A stretch of DNA of 13,065 nt, taken from CAZOVB01 sp046541415. GTDB taxonomy: Bacteria > Planctomycetota > Phycisphaerae > SM23-33. Position 1 is the stretch's first letter; the number at the start of each line of letters is the position of its first letter. A program made the translations under genes and the position numbers. Below, piece by piece: positions 1-8,390 of the stretch. The stretch is from the NCBI GenBank assembly GCA_046541415.1, contig JBKHDI010000095.1:1-13065 (forward strand), written 5' to 3'. The notes beneath the pieces are model-generated. The model did not search any database and was not told where the DNA came from. It saw only the letters and a list, made by a program, of their open reading frames with translations.

Positions 1-1
1 G

Positions 2-319
2 ATGCAGATGGGCAAGACCTCCGCCGCCCTGGGCCGCTTCGACCGGGCAGGAGGCCTGTACATTGCCGTCTTCGCCGACCCGACCACCGCCGGCGTATTG
101 GCCAGCTACGCCACCTTGGCCGACATCATCATCGCCGAGCCCGGCGCGCTGGTGGGATTTACCGGCCCGCGCGTGATCGCCAATACCATCAAGGCTGAGC
201 TGCCCGAAGGATTCCAGCGGGCAGAGTTCCTCCTGGAGCACGGGTTTATCGACCTGATCGTCTCCCGCTCCGAAATGCGCAGCGAACTGGCCCGCATCAT
301 CGACTACTGCGTGCCCTGA
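2..319 (+). CDS. accD: Acetyl-CoA carboxylase carboxyltransferase subunit beta, C-terminal part (5' end outside window)
   Basis: This is the last ~105 residues of AccD, which with AccA forms the cytoplasmic carboxyltransferase that moves CO2 from carboxybiotin to acetyl-CoA, giving malonyl-CoA for fatty acid synthesis. The visible part carries the crotonase-like fold signatures of the family: QMGKTSAAL at the start, DPTTAGV with a following ASYATLADI segment, the EPGALVGFTGPRVI loop, and LPEGFQRAEFLLEHG followed by a short C-terminal tail. Full-length AccD is about 280-300 residues, so roughly two thirds, including the zinc finger, lie upstream of base 1. The Met at base 2 is internal and not a real start. 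The gene ends with TGA; the next gene starts 39 bases later on the same strand with its own ribosome binding site. Confidence 0.95.
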   Translation: MQMGKTSAALGRFDRAGGLYIAVFADPTTAGVLASYATLADIIIAEPGALVGFTGPRVIANTIKAELPEGFQRAEFLLEHGFIDLIVSRSEMRSELARIIDYCVP

Positions 320-358
320 AGCACTTCCCCAGCAGATCCATCTGCCAGGAGTTGTCAA

Positions 359-658
359 ATGCCCGCCCGAATTGAAATTCCCGACCAAGAGCTCAAGGCG
401 TTTTGCCAGAGAAATCACATCCGCCGCTTGGCCCTGTTTGGTTCGGTGTTGCGGTCTGATTTCCGACCGAACAGCGATGTGGACCTCCTTGTGGAGTTTG
501 AACCCGAATATATTCCCGGATTGACTTTTTTCCGCATGCAGCGTGAACTGTCCGGTATGCTGTCCAGGCAGGTAGATCTGCATACCGTATCTGACCTGGG
601 CCCGCATTTTCGACAGGAGGTTCTTGGTCAAGCAGAGGATCTATATGTCGCGGCGTGA
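359..658 (+). CDS. mntA: MNT-domain nucleotidyltransferase antitoxin (MntA-like)
   Basis: A 99-residue minimal nucleotidyltransferase of the type that serves as antitoxin to HEPN toxins. MntA proteins transfer AMP from ATP onto a tyrosine of the partner HepT RNase and so silence it. The hallmark GSx10DxD is exact: G28-S29, then ten residues, then D40-V-D42, with a further acidic residue in the QVDLHT strand (D73) as the likely third metal ligand. The length is typical. The start is supported by AGGAG seven bases before the ATG. It overlaps the downstream HEPN frame by 14 bases, the usual translationally coupled layout of these loci. All visible catalytic residues are intact although the partner gene is interrupted, so the protein may now be a free-standing or residual antitoxin. 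The family assignment is firm; activity is inferred. Confidence 0.9.
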   Translation: MPARIEIPDQELKAFCQRNHIRRLALFGSVLRSDFRPNSDVDLLVEFEPEYIPGLTFFRMQRELSGMLSRQVDLHTVSDLGPHFRQEVLGQAEDLYVAA

Positions 659-1022
659 TCCCCTGCTTCTCATCCGCCATATGCTGGACCATGCTCGGGA
701 AGCCCAAGCAATGGCCTGAGAATACCAGCGCGGGGATCTCGATAGAAACAGGATGCTGAATCTGGCGTTGGTTCGGCTGATGGAGATCCTCGGCGAGGCG
801 GCATCCCGGGTTCCACAGGATTTCCGAGCCATGCATCCCGAGGTCCCATGGCAGGATGTCGCTGACCTTCGAAATCAGTTGATACACGGTTATGATACAA
901 TCGACCTGGACATTCTCTGGACGATCATCCAGAGCGATCTTCCCGTTCTGATCGGAAACTTGCTCAAGATTGAAGCTTCTGCTGGTGGATCCCCAAGAGG
1001 AGATTGGCCCATCAATCGCTGA
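645..1022 (+). pseudogene. hepT: HepT-like HEPN toxin (RNase) with an in-frame TGA
   Basis: The frame opens at ATG 645 inside the end of the antitoxin gene (GAGG just upstream) and begins MSRRDPLLLIRHMLDHAREA, a typical HepT start. Codon 25 (bases 717-719) is TGA, after which the same frame continues without a break as a HEPN core: LVRLMEILGEAASRV, then LRNQLIHGYD containing the catalytic R-x4-H-x-Y motif (R76, H81, Y83 in full-frame numbering, Y83 being the expected AMPylation site). In the intact family this toxin cleaves RNA, and MntA modifies the tyrosine. One base change (CGA or GGA to TGA) would explain the stop. An internal ATG at 753 could restart an 89-residue protein that keeps the motif but lacks the first helix; I see no good Shine-Dalgarno there. 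Other genes here use TGA as a normal stop, so recoding is unlikely. The end extends a little past the usual family C-terminus. Confidence 0.82.
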
Positions 1023-1185
1023 GCTTGTAGTAGAAAATGCCTCGCTGGCTATCGATCCAGATCATCGGGACGCCGCTGCCGGACTAATCTACGGCAGGTT
1101 TGGCCATTCCGTTCAGCAGATGCCGAACAGCCTGCGGCGGCAGGTCGATCTTGCAGCAGCACCCGTTGTCGATAGACTGTGAAGC

Positions 1186-1485
1186 ATGATACTCATGCGA
1201 TGGACCCTGGCCGGGCTGCTGGGGGTTTTCTGGCTGATGAGCTTCGTCGGGCCCATCGGGGCGATCGTGACGGCCAGAATCCGCAGGCAGCCCCGCAACG
1301 TCAGCTTTGTCCCCCTGATCGGCTCAGCCGCGGGGATTGTCGCGATTCTGCTCGCACCGGTCGCCGAACTCCCCCAGCGACAGTCGTACCTGCCGATCGC
1401 CCTGCTTCCGGACTGGCCGATACTGGCCATGCCGATCGTGCTGATCTGGAAGAGGCTCTCGTCTCCCGAGAAGCCATCGCGATGA
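1186..1485 (+). CDS. Small hypothetical membrane protein
   Basis: A 99-residue hydrophobic protein I cannot name. It has three likely membrane segments: about residues 6-28 (LAGLLGVFWLMSFVGPIGAI), about 41-60 around SFVPLIGSAAGIVAILLAPV, and about 70-88 around LPDWPILAMPIVLIW. A basic stretch (RIRRQPR) lies between the first two, and the C-terminal tail is basic (KRLSSPEKPSR). This resembles the many short inner-membrane proteins that keep a xPLIGG-like turn before the second helix, but none has a secure function. ATG 1186 is used here; the in-frame ATG at 1195 is equally possible. No strong Shine-Dalgarno is visible. It follows the broken toxin by 163 bases and converges on the ABC transporter with an 18-base gap. 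A competing frame (1179-1523) has less protein-like composition. Confidence 0.5.
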   Translation: MILMRWTLAGLLGVFWLMSFVGPIGAIVTARIRRQPRNVSFVPLIGSAAGIVAILLAPVAELPQRQSYLPIALLPDWPILAMPIVLIWKRLSSPEKPSR

Positions 1486-1503
1486 TTTGGCTGCCCGTCC
1501 CTC

Positions 1504-3279
1504 TCAGCCCTGCAGCGTCTTGAGACGGTGGAATTCACCGCCGGCTTCGAGCAGTTGCTCCTGCGTTCCGTCTTCGACGATGCGGCCGTTTTGGAGGACC
1601 AGCACGCGGTCGGCGTGCCGGATGGTGCTGAGGCGGTGGGCGACGATGAAGGTCGTCCTGCCGGCCACCAGGCGGTCGATGGCGGTCTGGACGGCGACTT
1701 CGCTGATTACGTCCAGGCTGCTGGTTGCTTCGTCCAGGAAGATCACCTTCGGGTCGCGAACGACCGCCCGGGCGATGGCCAGACGCTGGCGTTGGCCGCC
1801 GGAGAGCCGGCCGCCGTGTTCGCCGATGACGGTATCGGGCCCGTGGGGCAGTAACGCGATGACTTCCTCCAGATTCGCCGTGTGAATCGCCGTGGCCAGT
1901 TGCTCGTCGGTGACACCATCCAGGCCGTAGGCGATGTTCTCGGCGATCGTGCCGGAAAACAGAATCGTCTGCTGCCCGACGACCGCCACCTCGCGTCGGA
2001 AGGTCCGTAAATCCAGGTCCTGCATGTCAGTGCCGTCCAGCAGAATTCGGCCGGCGCCGGGCCTGCGGAAGCCAAGCAGCAGGCTGATCATCGTGCTCTT
2101 GCCCGACCCGCTGGGCCCGACCAGGGCGACGGTCTGACCGGCGGGGACGGTCAGGTCGATCCCGTCAATCGCCGGGGCATCTCCATCCGGATAGGTGAAG
2201 CGGACCTCCTGGAACTCGAACCTGCCGACCACGCGGTCCAAAGGCTGCTTGTGCTGGTTGTTCTCCAGGTCCGGACATTCCATGATCTCCCCGAGCGACC
2301 GGATCGACTCGAAGCCCCGGTGGATCATCGGCAGGGTGTTGAGCACGGAGGTCAGGGCATTGAGCAGTTTGACGAAAAGCAGTTCGTAGAGTACCAGGTC
2401 GCCGATGGGAATCCGTCCGTTCCAGACCATCCAGCCGGCGACTCCCAGAACGGCGAAGCGACTGAGCTGGACGACCGTCCAGGTCGAGGCGACGAAGATG
2501 GCGTTGAGCAGGTCCAGGCGCATCCCGCCGTGTTTAACCTGTTCGAGGTGATCATCCACACGCTGGACCTCTGCCTCCTCCACGCCATGGGCGCGGGTGA
2601 CGGGAATCATCTCGATCATCTCGCTGACCGCGGAGCTCATCTGCTCGAACTGGCCCCGGAATTCCCGGTTGCGTTTGCGCATCCGGTGGCGGAATACGCG
2701 GATCAGTCCTGCACAGAAGGGCGCCATCGCCACGAACAGAAGGGCGATCAACGGCTCGCGGAGCAGGGCGACGATCAGGGCGACGATCACTGTCAGGATC
2801 GCGTAGAGCATCGTCGTGATCAGCCGGTTACAGAGCATGTGGATCGATTCGACGTCGCGCAGAACCTTCGACTGGACGTGGCCGGAGTGCATCTGGTCGT
2901 GGACAGCCATCGAAAGCTGCTGCAGTCGTTGGACAAGGGCCCCGCGAAGGCGGGCCTCGACGTGGCGCGATGCAGCCGAAAGACAGCGGCTGTGGTAGGC
3001 GTGGGCGGGGAAGTTGAGAATTACCAGGATCACCATCGCCGCCCCGGCCAGGAAGATCCGCGTCAGGTTGCCTCCGTCCCCGGCCGAGTGGGCGGCCAAC
3101 TGATTGATGATCTCGGCGATCAGCAGGGGGAATGCCAATCCCGGCGTCTGCTTGATCAGGAACAGGGCGATAGCGATGACAAGGGCTTTCCGCTCGCCGG
3201 AGAAGACATGCCACAGCGTTCGCAGAGGGTGGGCGTGACGGTATTCCAGTTCCAGCGGGTGCAGTGGATGAGCGGACAT
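1504..3279 (-). CDS. ABC exporter half-transporter (fused permease and ATPase, MsbA/MDR type)
   Basis: A 591-residue type IV ABC exporter subunit with an N-terminal transmembrane domain (about residues 25-325, six predicted helices) fused to a C-terminal ATPase (about 350-590). Such proteins work as dimers in the inner membrane and use ATP to push lipids, drugs or peptides outward. The ATPase is complete: Walker A GPSGSGKST (388-396), Q-loop around Q436, signature LSGGQ (492-496), Walker B VIFLDEA with E517, D-loop SSLD, and switch H548 in AHRLST. Length is typical. The start has GAGGAG about ten bases upstream. It diverges from the metal efflux gene with a 139-base intergenic region and has no partner subunit nearby, so a homodimer is likely. 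The substrate cannot be read from the sequence. Confidence 0.93.
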   Translation of the reverse strand: MSAHPLHPLELEYRHAHPLRTLWHVFSGERKALVIAIALFLIKQTPGLAFPLLIAEIINQLAAHSAGDGGNLTRIFLAGAAMVILVILNFPAHAYHSRCLSAASRHVEARLRGALVQRLQQLSMAVHDQMHSGHVQSKVLRDVESIHMLCNRLITTMLYAILTVIVALIVALLREPLIALLFVAMAPFCAGLIRVFRHRMRKRNREFRGQFEQMSSAVSEMIEMIPVTRAHGVEEAEVQRVDDHLEQVKHGGMRLDLLNAIFVASTWTVVQLSRFAVLGVAGWMVWNGRIPIGDLVLYELLFVKLLNALTSVLNTLPMIHRGFESIRSLGEIMECPDLENNQHKQPLDRVVGRFEFQEVRFTYPDGDAPAIDGIDLTVPAGQTVALVGPSGSGKSTMISLLLGFRRPGAGRILLDGTDMQDLDLRTFRREVAVVGQQTILFSGTIAENIAYGLDGVTDEQLATAIHTANLEEVIALLPHGPDTVIGEHGGRLSGGQRQRLAIARAVVRDPKVIFLDEATSSLDVISEVAVQTAIDRLVAGRTTFIVAHRLSTIRHADRVLVLQNGRIVEDGTQEQLLEAGGEFHRLKTLQG

Positions 3280-3418
3280 CAGCTCAGGACTCCTCGCTAT
3301 CGGGTCTATCCGCCCCGGGCTGGAAACGCAAGGCTTTTAGCGGTCGACGCTTCTAGTGACGCTGAACCGGTAGGATACTGGCAGAGCCACCCGCGCCGCT
3401 TCAGAGAAGGATACCATA

Positions 3419-4381
3419 ATGGCAGATGGAAATCAGGCCCCCAGTTGCCCCGGCCTCGGCGGCCATGGGCACACGCACCAGCAGCCCGATGCCCAGGAGA
3501 AGGATATTCACCAGAACCGCCTGCTCTGGGGGTTCTGGCTCAACCAATTGCTCACCGTCGGTCAGGTTGTGGCGGGGCTTTTCTCCGGAAGCATCGCGCT
3601 GCTGTCCGATGCGGTCCACAATTTCAGCGACGCCAACTCGCTGTTGATCGCCTGGATTGCCCGGCGGATCAGCCATCGGGGTGCGGATCGGTCCTACACG
3701 TTCGGGTACCGTCGGGCGGAGTTGATCGGCGCGATGATCAATCTGACGCTGCTGGGTGCGATCGGCCTGTATTTGGTATACGCGGGCATTCGGCGGTTCT
3801 TTGAGCCCGAACCGATTGTCGGCTGGCTGATGGCTGCTGCGGCCGGCCTGGCCCTGGCGGTGGATGTGGGAACCGCGCTGCTGCTGGCTGCGCTGCGACG
3901 AGGGACGCTTAACGCGCGGACTGCCTTTCTGCACAATCTCATCGACGCGTTGGGCTCCCTGGCCGTGCTGCTCGGGGCAGGGACGGTGATCTGGCTGGGC
4001 TGGTGGTGGATGGACCCTGTCCTGACGTTGTTGATCTCCGGGTATCTGCTCTGGCAGGTGACGCGGATGCTGCCCCAGGCGGCCCGTATCCTGATGGAGG
4101 CCACCCCGCCGGGAATCGACCTGGATGATCTGGTTAAGACGATCCAGAAGGTAGAGCCGGTTCTCGACGTGCACCACCTCCATGCCTGGATGCTCGACGA
4201 GCAAAACAACGCGATGGACGCCCACGTAGTGATCCCACCTGAAGCGGCCGGGCGGCTGGAGAACGTCAAGGCGCAGATCAAGTCCATGCTCGCCGAGCAG
4301 TACGACATCCATCACGCCACGTTGGAGTTCGACCTGGGCCAGCCCGACGAGGGGCCGCCGGACCAGCGGCGGTTGTTGTGA
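3419..4381 (+). CDS. Cation diffusion facilitator (CDF) family divalent-metal efflux protein
   Basis: A 320-residue proton-coupled exporter of Zn2+ or related metals (CzcD/ZitB type) in the inner membrane. Six membrane segments span about residues 35-215. The metal site residues are in place: H67 and D71 in SDAVHNFSD of helix 2, and H172 and D176 in HNLIDALGS of helix 5; this His/Asp set is typical of zinc-type CDFs. A C-terminal cytosolic ferredoxin-like domain (about 225-305) contains VHHLHAWML and DIHHATLEF, the usual metal-sensing strands. The N-terminus has a small histidine cluster (H16, H18, H20), a common flexible metal-binding tail. The start is supported by AGAAGGA before ATG 3419. 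Its stop lies 6 bases from the stop of the opposing MazG gene. No metal-responsive operator was recognised. Confidence 0.93.
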   Translation: MADGNQAPSCPGLGGHGHTHQQPDAQEKDIHQNRLLWGFWLNQLLTVGQVVAGLFSGSIALLSDAVHNFSDANSLLIAWIARRISHRGADRSYTFGYRRAELIGAMINLTLLGAIGLYLVYAGIRRFFEPEPIVGWLMAAAAGLALAVDVGTALLLAALRRGTLNARTAFLHNLIDALGSLAVLLGAGTVIWLGWWWMDPVLTLLISGYLLWQVTRMLPQAARILMEATPPGIDLDDLVKTIQKVEPVLDVHHLHAWMLDEQNNAMDAHVVIPPEAAGRLENVKAQIKSMLAEQYDIHHATLEFDLGQPDEGPPDQRRLL

Positions 4382-4387
4382 TGGGGC

Positions 4388-4654
4388 CTACTTGTGGCCT
4401 TCCGGACAGTTGACGGTGTACTTCTCGATCGCCCGGGTCAGGTCGACGCCTGAGATGTTGGCCAGTGTGCACAGCCAGGCCAGCACGTCGGCGAATTCCT
4501 CTTCCTTGTTGGCTTGGTCTGTCCCCGCGATGGCGGTGGCCAACTCGCCCACTTCCTCGATGAACCAGAGGAAAGTCTTGGGGGCACCGCGGGCGGCGTC
4601 GGTTTCGTAGTACTTGTCGCGGATGAACTGCTGGAACTCGGCAATGGTAACCAT
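4388..4654 (-). CDS. MazG-like nucleotide pyrophosphohydrolase
   Basis: An 88-residue all-alpha protein of the MazG/NTP-PPase superfamily, which hydrolyses nucleoside triphosphates to the monophosphate plus pyrophosphate (house-cleaning of non-canonical or excess nucleotides). The magnesium-binding motif is clear: E33-E34-V-G-E37 and, after a linker, E53-F-A-D56 (EExxE...ExxD). It is a single-domain protein, about a third of full MazG, comparable to stand-alone MazG-like proteins. The protein ends in a short tail containing NCPEGHK. It lies downstream of the giant TPR gene on the same strand but behind that gene's terminator, so it probably has its own promoter. The Shine-Dalgarno before ATG 4654 is weak. 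The precise substrate is unknown. Confidence 0.88.
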   Translation of the reverse strand: MVTIAEFQQFIRDKYYETDAARGAPKTFLWFIEEVGELATAIAGTDQANKEEEFADVLAWLCTLANISGVDLTRAIEKYTVNCPEGHK

Positions 4655-4680
4655 GGATGGCTCGCGTTTACTGGATTGTG

Positions 4681-4725
4681 GCGCAAAGAAAAGGGCGGCC
4701 GGGGTTTGTTTTGCCCGGGCCGCCC
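4681..4725 (-). terminator. Rho-independent terminator of the TPR-peptidase gene
   Basis: Reading the minus strand after the stop at 4741, a GC-rich hairpin pairs GGGCGGCC(C)GGG with its complement (bases 4693-4725, one bulged C, about 8-nt AT-rich loop) and is followed by TTTTCTTT. It separates the TPR-peptidase gene from the downstream mazG-like gene. Confidence 0.85.
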
Positions 4726-4740
4726 TGACTGATACCGATC

Positions 4741-7700
4741 TTACGCGGCCTTTTCAAGTCCGTCGATTATGCGGTTGATCGCGTCGAGGATGCGTTGGCC
4801 CTTGCCGGAAGGATCCAGTTCGATCGATCTTTCGGCGGCCTTGCGTGCCTCCCGGAGCATGTTGATGTCCTGTGAGGACTGGCCCGCGCGGTACCGGACA
4901 ACGGCCATGTAGTCCCATGCCTTCGCCGATTCCGGTTCGAGCAGGAGGAGATTATTGGCCGCTTTGATCGCTTCATCGAACTGCCGCTGTCGCATGTAGA
5001 TGGCGGCGATCGATTCGTAGGCGCTGGATTCGTACGGATTGATGAAGGCGATTTCCTTGAAATACGTCAGGGCCAGTTCGTCCTTGTCCAGCATGCGGTA
5101 GATCTCGGCGATCTGGCGGGCGAATTCCGGCTCGCGCATCGTATGGCGATGCAGGTGCAGCAGGTTGGGCAGGGCCTTTTCGGGCTGGCCGTACTGCTGG
5201 TAAATCTTGGCCAGGTTGGTGTAGCTGTAGCTGTCCAGGGGCTGGCGCTGTTTGAGCAGTTCCAGGGCACTGATCGCCTGGATGTAGTTTCGCTTGGCGA
5301 GGTAGCTCTGGGCGAGGATGCGGGGGACGACGTTGGTAGACGGGTCGACCTTCTCGACGCGCCCGGCGAACTGGATGGCCTTGTCGTAATCCTTCTTGAT
5401 CAGGGCGATGACCGCCTTGACCGACAGGGCACGGCTGTTGTTCTTGTCGAGTTTCAGGGCTTTGTCGGCCTGCTGGTCGGCCTCTTTGAGCTTGCGGCTG
5501 CGATAGAGGGCGTAGGCGTAGTCGGCCTGTGCGGCTGCGTCTTCTTTGTTCCGCTTGGCCTGCTTCCTGGCCTTTCCCAGGTTGGGGGCCGGGTCGACGT
5601 TAAAGCCCCATTGCTGGGCCTGGGCCCGTGCCCATTTGGCAAAGCGTTTGTCGAAGGTCTTCTCGTCGATCCCCAGGGCCTGCTTGATTACCTGCTTTTG
5701 CGGCAAGGCCTGGCGGAACAGTTCGAGCATTTCGGTGACCTTGCCGAAGCCGTGTTCGGAGATGATGTACTCGAGCATCCACTCGGCCTGGGCATAGGCC
5801 AGACTTCGATCGCCGCGGCGTTTGGGTCGGATGAAGCCCCAGTCGATCTCATCCAGCGGGAACAGGCGGTTGCCGCGGACGGCATTGACGAGCATCTGCA
5901 CGTAGCGGTAGTTACGTTTGTCCGGCTGCTGCCAGACCGCGCAGGCCTCTGTGAACCAGTGGGGGATGTTGTTATCCGTCGCCGCCAGTGTCACCGTATG
6001 GGTAAACTCGTGACGCATGACCATCGCCCAGTTGTGCAGGCCCAGCTGGCTGCGTTCCTGGTGGGGTGCAGCCAGAACGATGACCCTTCCGGTGGCGGCC
6101 CCGACCGTGCCGATCCACCCGCGCCCGGCGATCCGCAGCGAGAACTGCTGGTGGGTGGGCATGATCTCGACGATGGTCTTGTCCTTCGGATAATGGCCGA
6201 AGTCGCCGCAGACCTGTTCGTAGATCTCCTCCATGTACTCGGCCATCTGGTCGAGCATGATCAGGTCGTACTTCTTGTCGACCTTGATGATGAAGTTCTC
6301 GGTTTCCCTGACGACGAAGCGTTCCGGATCGAGGATGCGGTCGACGATGACCAGGAAGTTGGCCACGTCCTCGCGGAAGTCGTCGCGGTCTCGGGCCTTG
6401 CGGAGCGTTTCCTGCGCCTTGACCTCTTCGCCGGTCTGCATGTAGAGCTTGCCCAGCCCAGTCAGGGGTTCGGCCAGTTCGGGCGCCATTTCGATGGCCT
6501 TGAGGTAATGCTGCTCGGCTTGGTCGAATTGACGACCGGCGGCGAGCCACTCGGCGATCGCCAGCTCCAGGCCGTAGTAGTTCTCGTTGATCTCGCGGAC
6601 CCGGTCGGCGTAAGTTTCGGTCTTCTTCTCGTCGTGGAGGCGAACGTAGCTGGCGGCCATGAGGCTGAGGGCATCGAGGTGGTTGGGGTTGACAGCCAGA
6701 GCCTTTTCCAGCAAGGGTGGGGCTTCTTCGTACTTTCGCCAGGCCAGCATGCAGGTGGCCTTGAGGATCATCGCCTCGGGGTGGTTGGGGTTGATCTCCA
6801 GGGCCTTGTCCGCCATTTTCAGGCAGGCCTCGAAGTTCCATTGATCCAGCGCGATAGCGCCCATGCCGATGATGGCGTCGACGGCCTGGGGATTCTTCTT
6901 GAGGGCGAGTTGGAATTCCTCGGCTGCGCCCTGGGGACGGTGTTTGCTCAACAGGAAGTGTCCGGCAGCGATATGGGCGGGCCAGTAGTTCTCGTCGGCT
7001 TTCTGGTAGGCTTCCTGGAGGTAATTGTGCAGGATGTTGGACGCCTGCTCGCTGGCACGCATCCCGCTCAAGATGGCATAGCGGTCGTAGATCTCACCCA
7101 GGGCGACCAGTTGGACCGCGTCGTTGCGATAGCCATCTCCGGCGGTGATGGCGGTCATCTGTTTGTAGACGTCGATGGCCTGTTCCTTGCGTCCCAGGGT
7201 CTCCAGCAGCCGGCCGTGGGTCAGCAGGGTCGGCGCCCACTTGGGCCTCAGGCGGTCAGCGATCTGGATGTGTTCGAGGGCCTTGTCGTACTTGCCCACC
7301 ATCTGCAGGGCTCGGGCGATGGCCAGATGCCAATCGCTGCGGTCGGCTCCGACTTCGGAGGCGGCCTGGAGGGCCTCGATGGCGTCGCTGTACTGACCGG
7401 TGGCGTGCAGGGCCCTGGCAAGGCCGATCGCGGCGGCGACCTGGTGGTCGGCCTGCTTGGCGAACTTGCGATAGCCGGCCACGGCAAGTTTGTATTTCCC
7501 CTTCATGTAGAGCTGGTCGATTTCGTCGAGGTCTTTGTACTGGGCCACTTGTTCCTCGGCCGGTGGGATCGCGTGGGAGAGAATCTCGTCGCCCTTGGCA
7601 GCCAGGAGCTTCTCCACCGAGTCGATCTGCTCGGCCTGTATCTGAACTTTCCAGCCGGCTTGCTCAAGCCGCTTCCTGTTGGCCTGGGCGATGACGGTCA

Positions 7701-8304
7701 TCGCGTCATCTTCGTCACTGTAGGTGTAGATGATCGCCTGGAGGCCCTTGGCCTTGGCCAACTGCTTCTCGTCGAGCTCGATTCTCTCCGGGGCCACCAG
7801 CAGCAGACCGGTGACCCGGGAGGCCTGTTGGACGGCCAGGGCCAGGGCGGTCGCGGAGTCTTGCCCAACCCCGACAAGCCAGATCTGGCCGGTGGTGATC
7901 TTCCGCTGCTCGCGCAAGGTTTTGACTACGGAGTCGAAGTTCTTCATCGAAGCTTCGAGGTCAACGGTATCGTCCTTTTCGGCCAGTGTTGGCACGACGA
8001 GGATCACGCCCGTCTTTTCGGCTGCACGGGCCAGGGCTCGAGCCAAAGGCTCCTGGGTTTCGCTGGTAACCAGCAGGGCGATCGGATGCAGTGGGGCCAG
8101 CTTCTTGCCCGTTACTGCCAGGCCCTGATCGGTGTTGACGGCCGGCTTGGTCGAGGTCGACTGGCGAATCACCTGGGCCAGACCTTCGGGCAGTTCGTCA
8201 AGATCCTTGACGACCTTCTGGGCCTGCAGAGGTGCGGCGGAAAGCAGAAGCAGTCCGCAGAAGACCATATTGACGATGAGTTGGCTGAGAATGGTGCGAC
8301 GCAT
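4741..8304 (-). CDS. Exported TPR-repeat protein with peptidase MA-type zinc metallopeptidase domain
   Basis: A 1187-residue secreted or periplasmic protein. Residues 1-28 are a Sec signal peptide (MRR, a hydrophobic core ending LLLLSAAPLQA) with likely cleavage after A28. Residues ~65-225 look like a degenerate alpha/beta-hydrolase domain: the nucleophile elbow reads GVGQD instead of GxSxG, so it is probably not catalytic. TPR-like repeats occupy ~255-640. Residues ~660-880 form a gluzincin domain of the peptidase MA type: H765-E766-F-T-H769 with the third ligand E786 in HWFTEA. More TPRs fill ~920-1187, with the usual A-x-Y, A...L/I and P spacing. A zinc protease held in a TPR scaffold suggests envelope protein processing or assembly; the target is unknown. 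An open frame continues upstream to 8559, but ATG 8304 is chosen because it begins the signal peptide and has ACGAGGT about 7 bases before it. Confidence 0.9.
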   Translation of the reverse strand: MRRTILSQLIVNMVFCGLLLLSAAPLQAQKVVKDLDELPEGLAQVIRQSTSTKPAVNTDQGLAVTGKKLAPLHPIALLVTSETQEPLARALARAAEKTGVILVVPTLAEKDDTVDLEASMKNFDSVVKTLREQRKITTGQIWLVGVGQDSATALALAVQQASRVTGLLLVAPERIELDEKQLAKAKGLQAIIYTYSDEDDAMTVIAQANRKRLEQAGWKVQIQAEQIDSVEKLLAAKGDEILSHAIPPAEEQVAQYKDLDEIDQLYMKGKYKLAVAGYRKFAKQADHQVAAAIGLARALHATGQYSDAIEALQAASEVGADRSDWHLAIARALQMVGKYDKALEHIQIADRLRPKWAPTLLTHGRLLETLGRKEQAIDVYKQMTAITAGDGYRNDAVQLVALGEIYDRYAILSGMRASEQASNILHNYLQEAYQKADENYWPAHIAAGHFLLSKHRPQGAAEEFQLALKKNPQAVDAIIGMGAIALDQWNFEACLKMADKALEINPNHPEAMILKATCMLAWRKYEEAPPLLEKALAVNPNHLDALSLMAASYVRLHDEKKTETYADRVREINENYYGLELAIAEWLAAGRQFDQAEQHYLKAIEMAPELAEPLTGLGKLYMQTGEEVKAQETLRKARDRDDFREDVANFLVIVDRILDPERFVVRETENFIIKVDKKYDLIMLDQMAEYMEEIYEQVCGDFGHYPKDKTIVEIMPTHQQFSLRIAGRGWIGTVGAATGRVIVLAAPHQERSQLGLHNWAMVMRHEFTHTVTLAATDNNIPHWFTEACAVWQQPDKRNYRYVQMLVNAVRGNRLFPLDEIDWGFIRPKRRGDRSLAYAQAEWMLEYIISEHGFGKVTEMLELFRQALPQKQVIKQALGIDEKTFDKRFAKWARAQAQQWGFNVDPAPNLGKARKQAKRNKEDAAAQADYAYALYRSRKLKEADQQADKALKLDKNNSRALSVKAVIALIKKDYDKAIQFAGRVEKVDPSTNVVPRILAQSYLAKRNYIQAISALELLKQRQPLDSYSYTNLAKIYQQYGQPEKALPNLLHLHRHTMREPEFARQIAEIYRMLDKDELALTYFKEIAFINPYESSAYESIAAIYMRQRQFDEAIKAANNLLLLEPESAKAWDYMAVVRYRAGQSSQDINMLREARKAAERSIELDPSGKGQRILDAINRIIDGLEKAA

Positions 8305-8390
8305 CGAAGTACCTCGTTTCGGCGCAGAAGAAATCGGCCGCTGAGACCGGTCGGCCCGGCCGAAGGTCGCGCAAGGCCGATGCCGCTCTA

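Noticed and set aside
717..719. TGA in hepT read as selenocysteine or another amino acid
   Set aside because: No SECIS-like hairpin was evident directly downstream, the family has no Sec at this position, and TGA ends other genes here normally.
970..1182. A 70-residue frame starting with TTG inside the end of the HepT frame
   Set aside because: It overlaps the HEPN frame, has a rare start codon with no ribosome binding site, and matches no family I know.
2251..3804. Long plus-strand open frame antisense to the ABC exporter
   Set aside because: It is the shadow of the exporter's codon bias; its translation is low-complexity in D, E, H, Q and R and crosses into the metal efflux gene.
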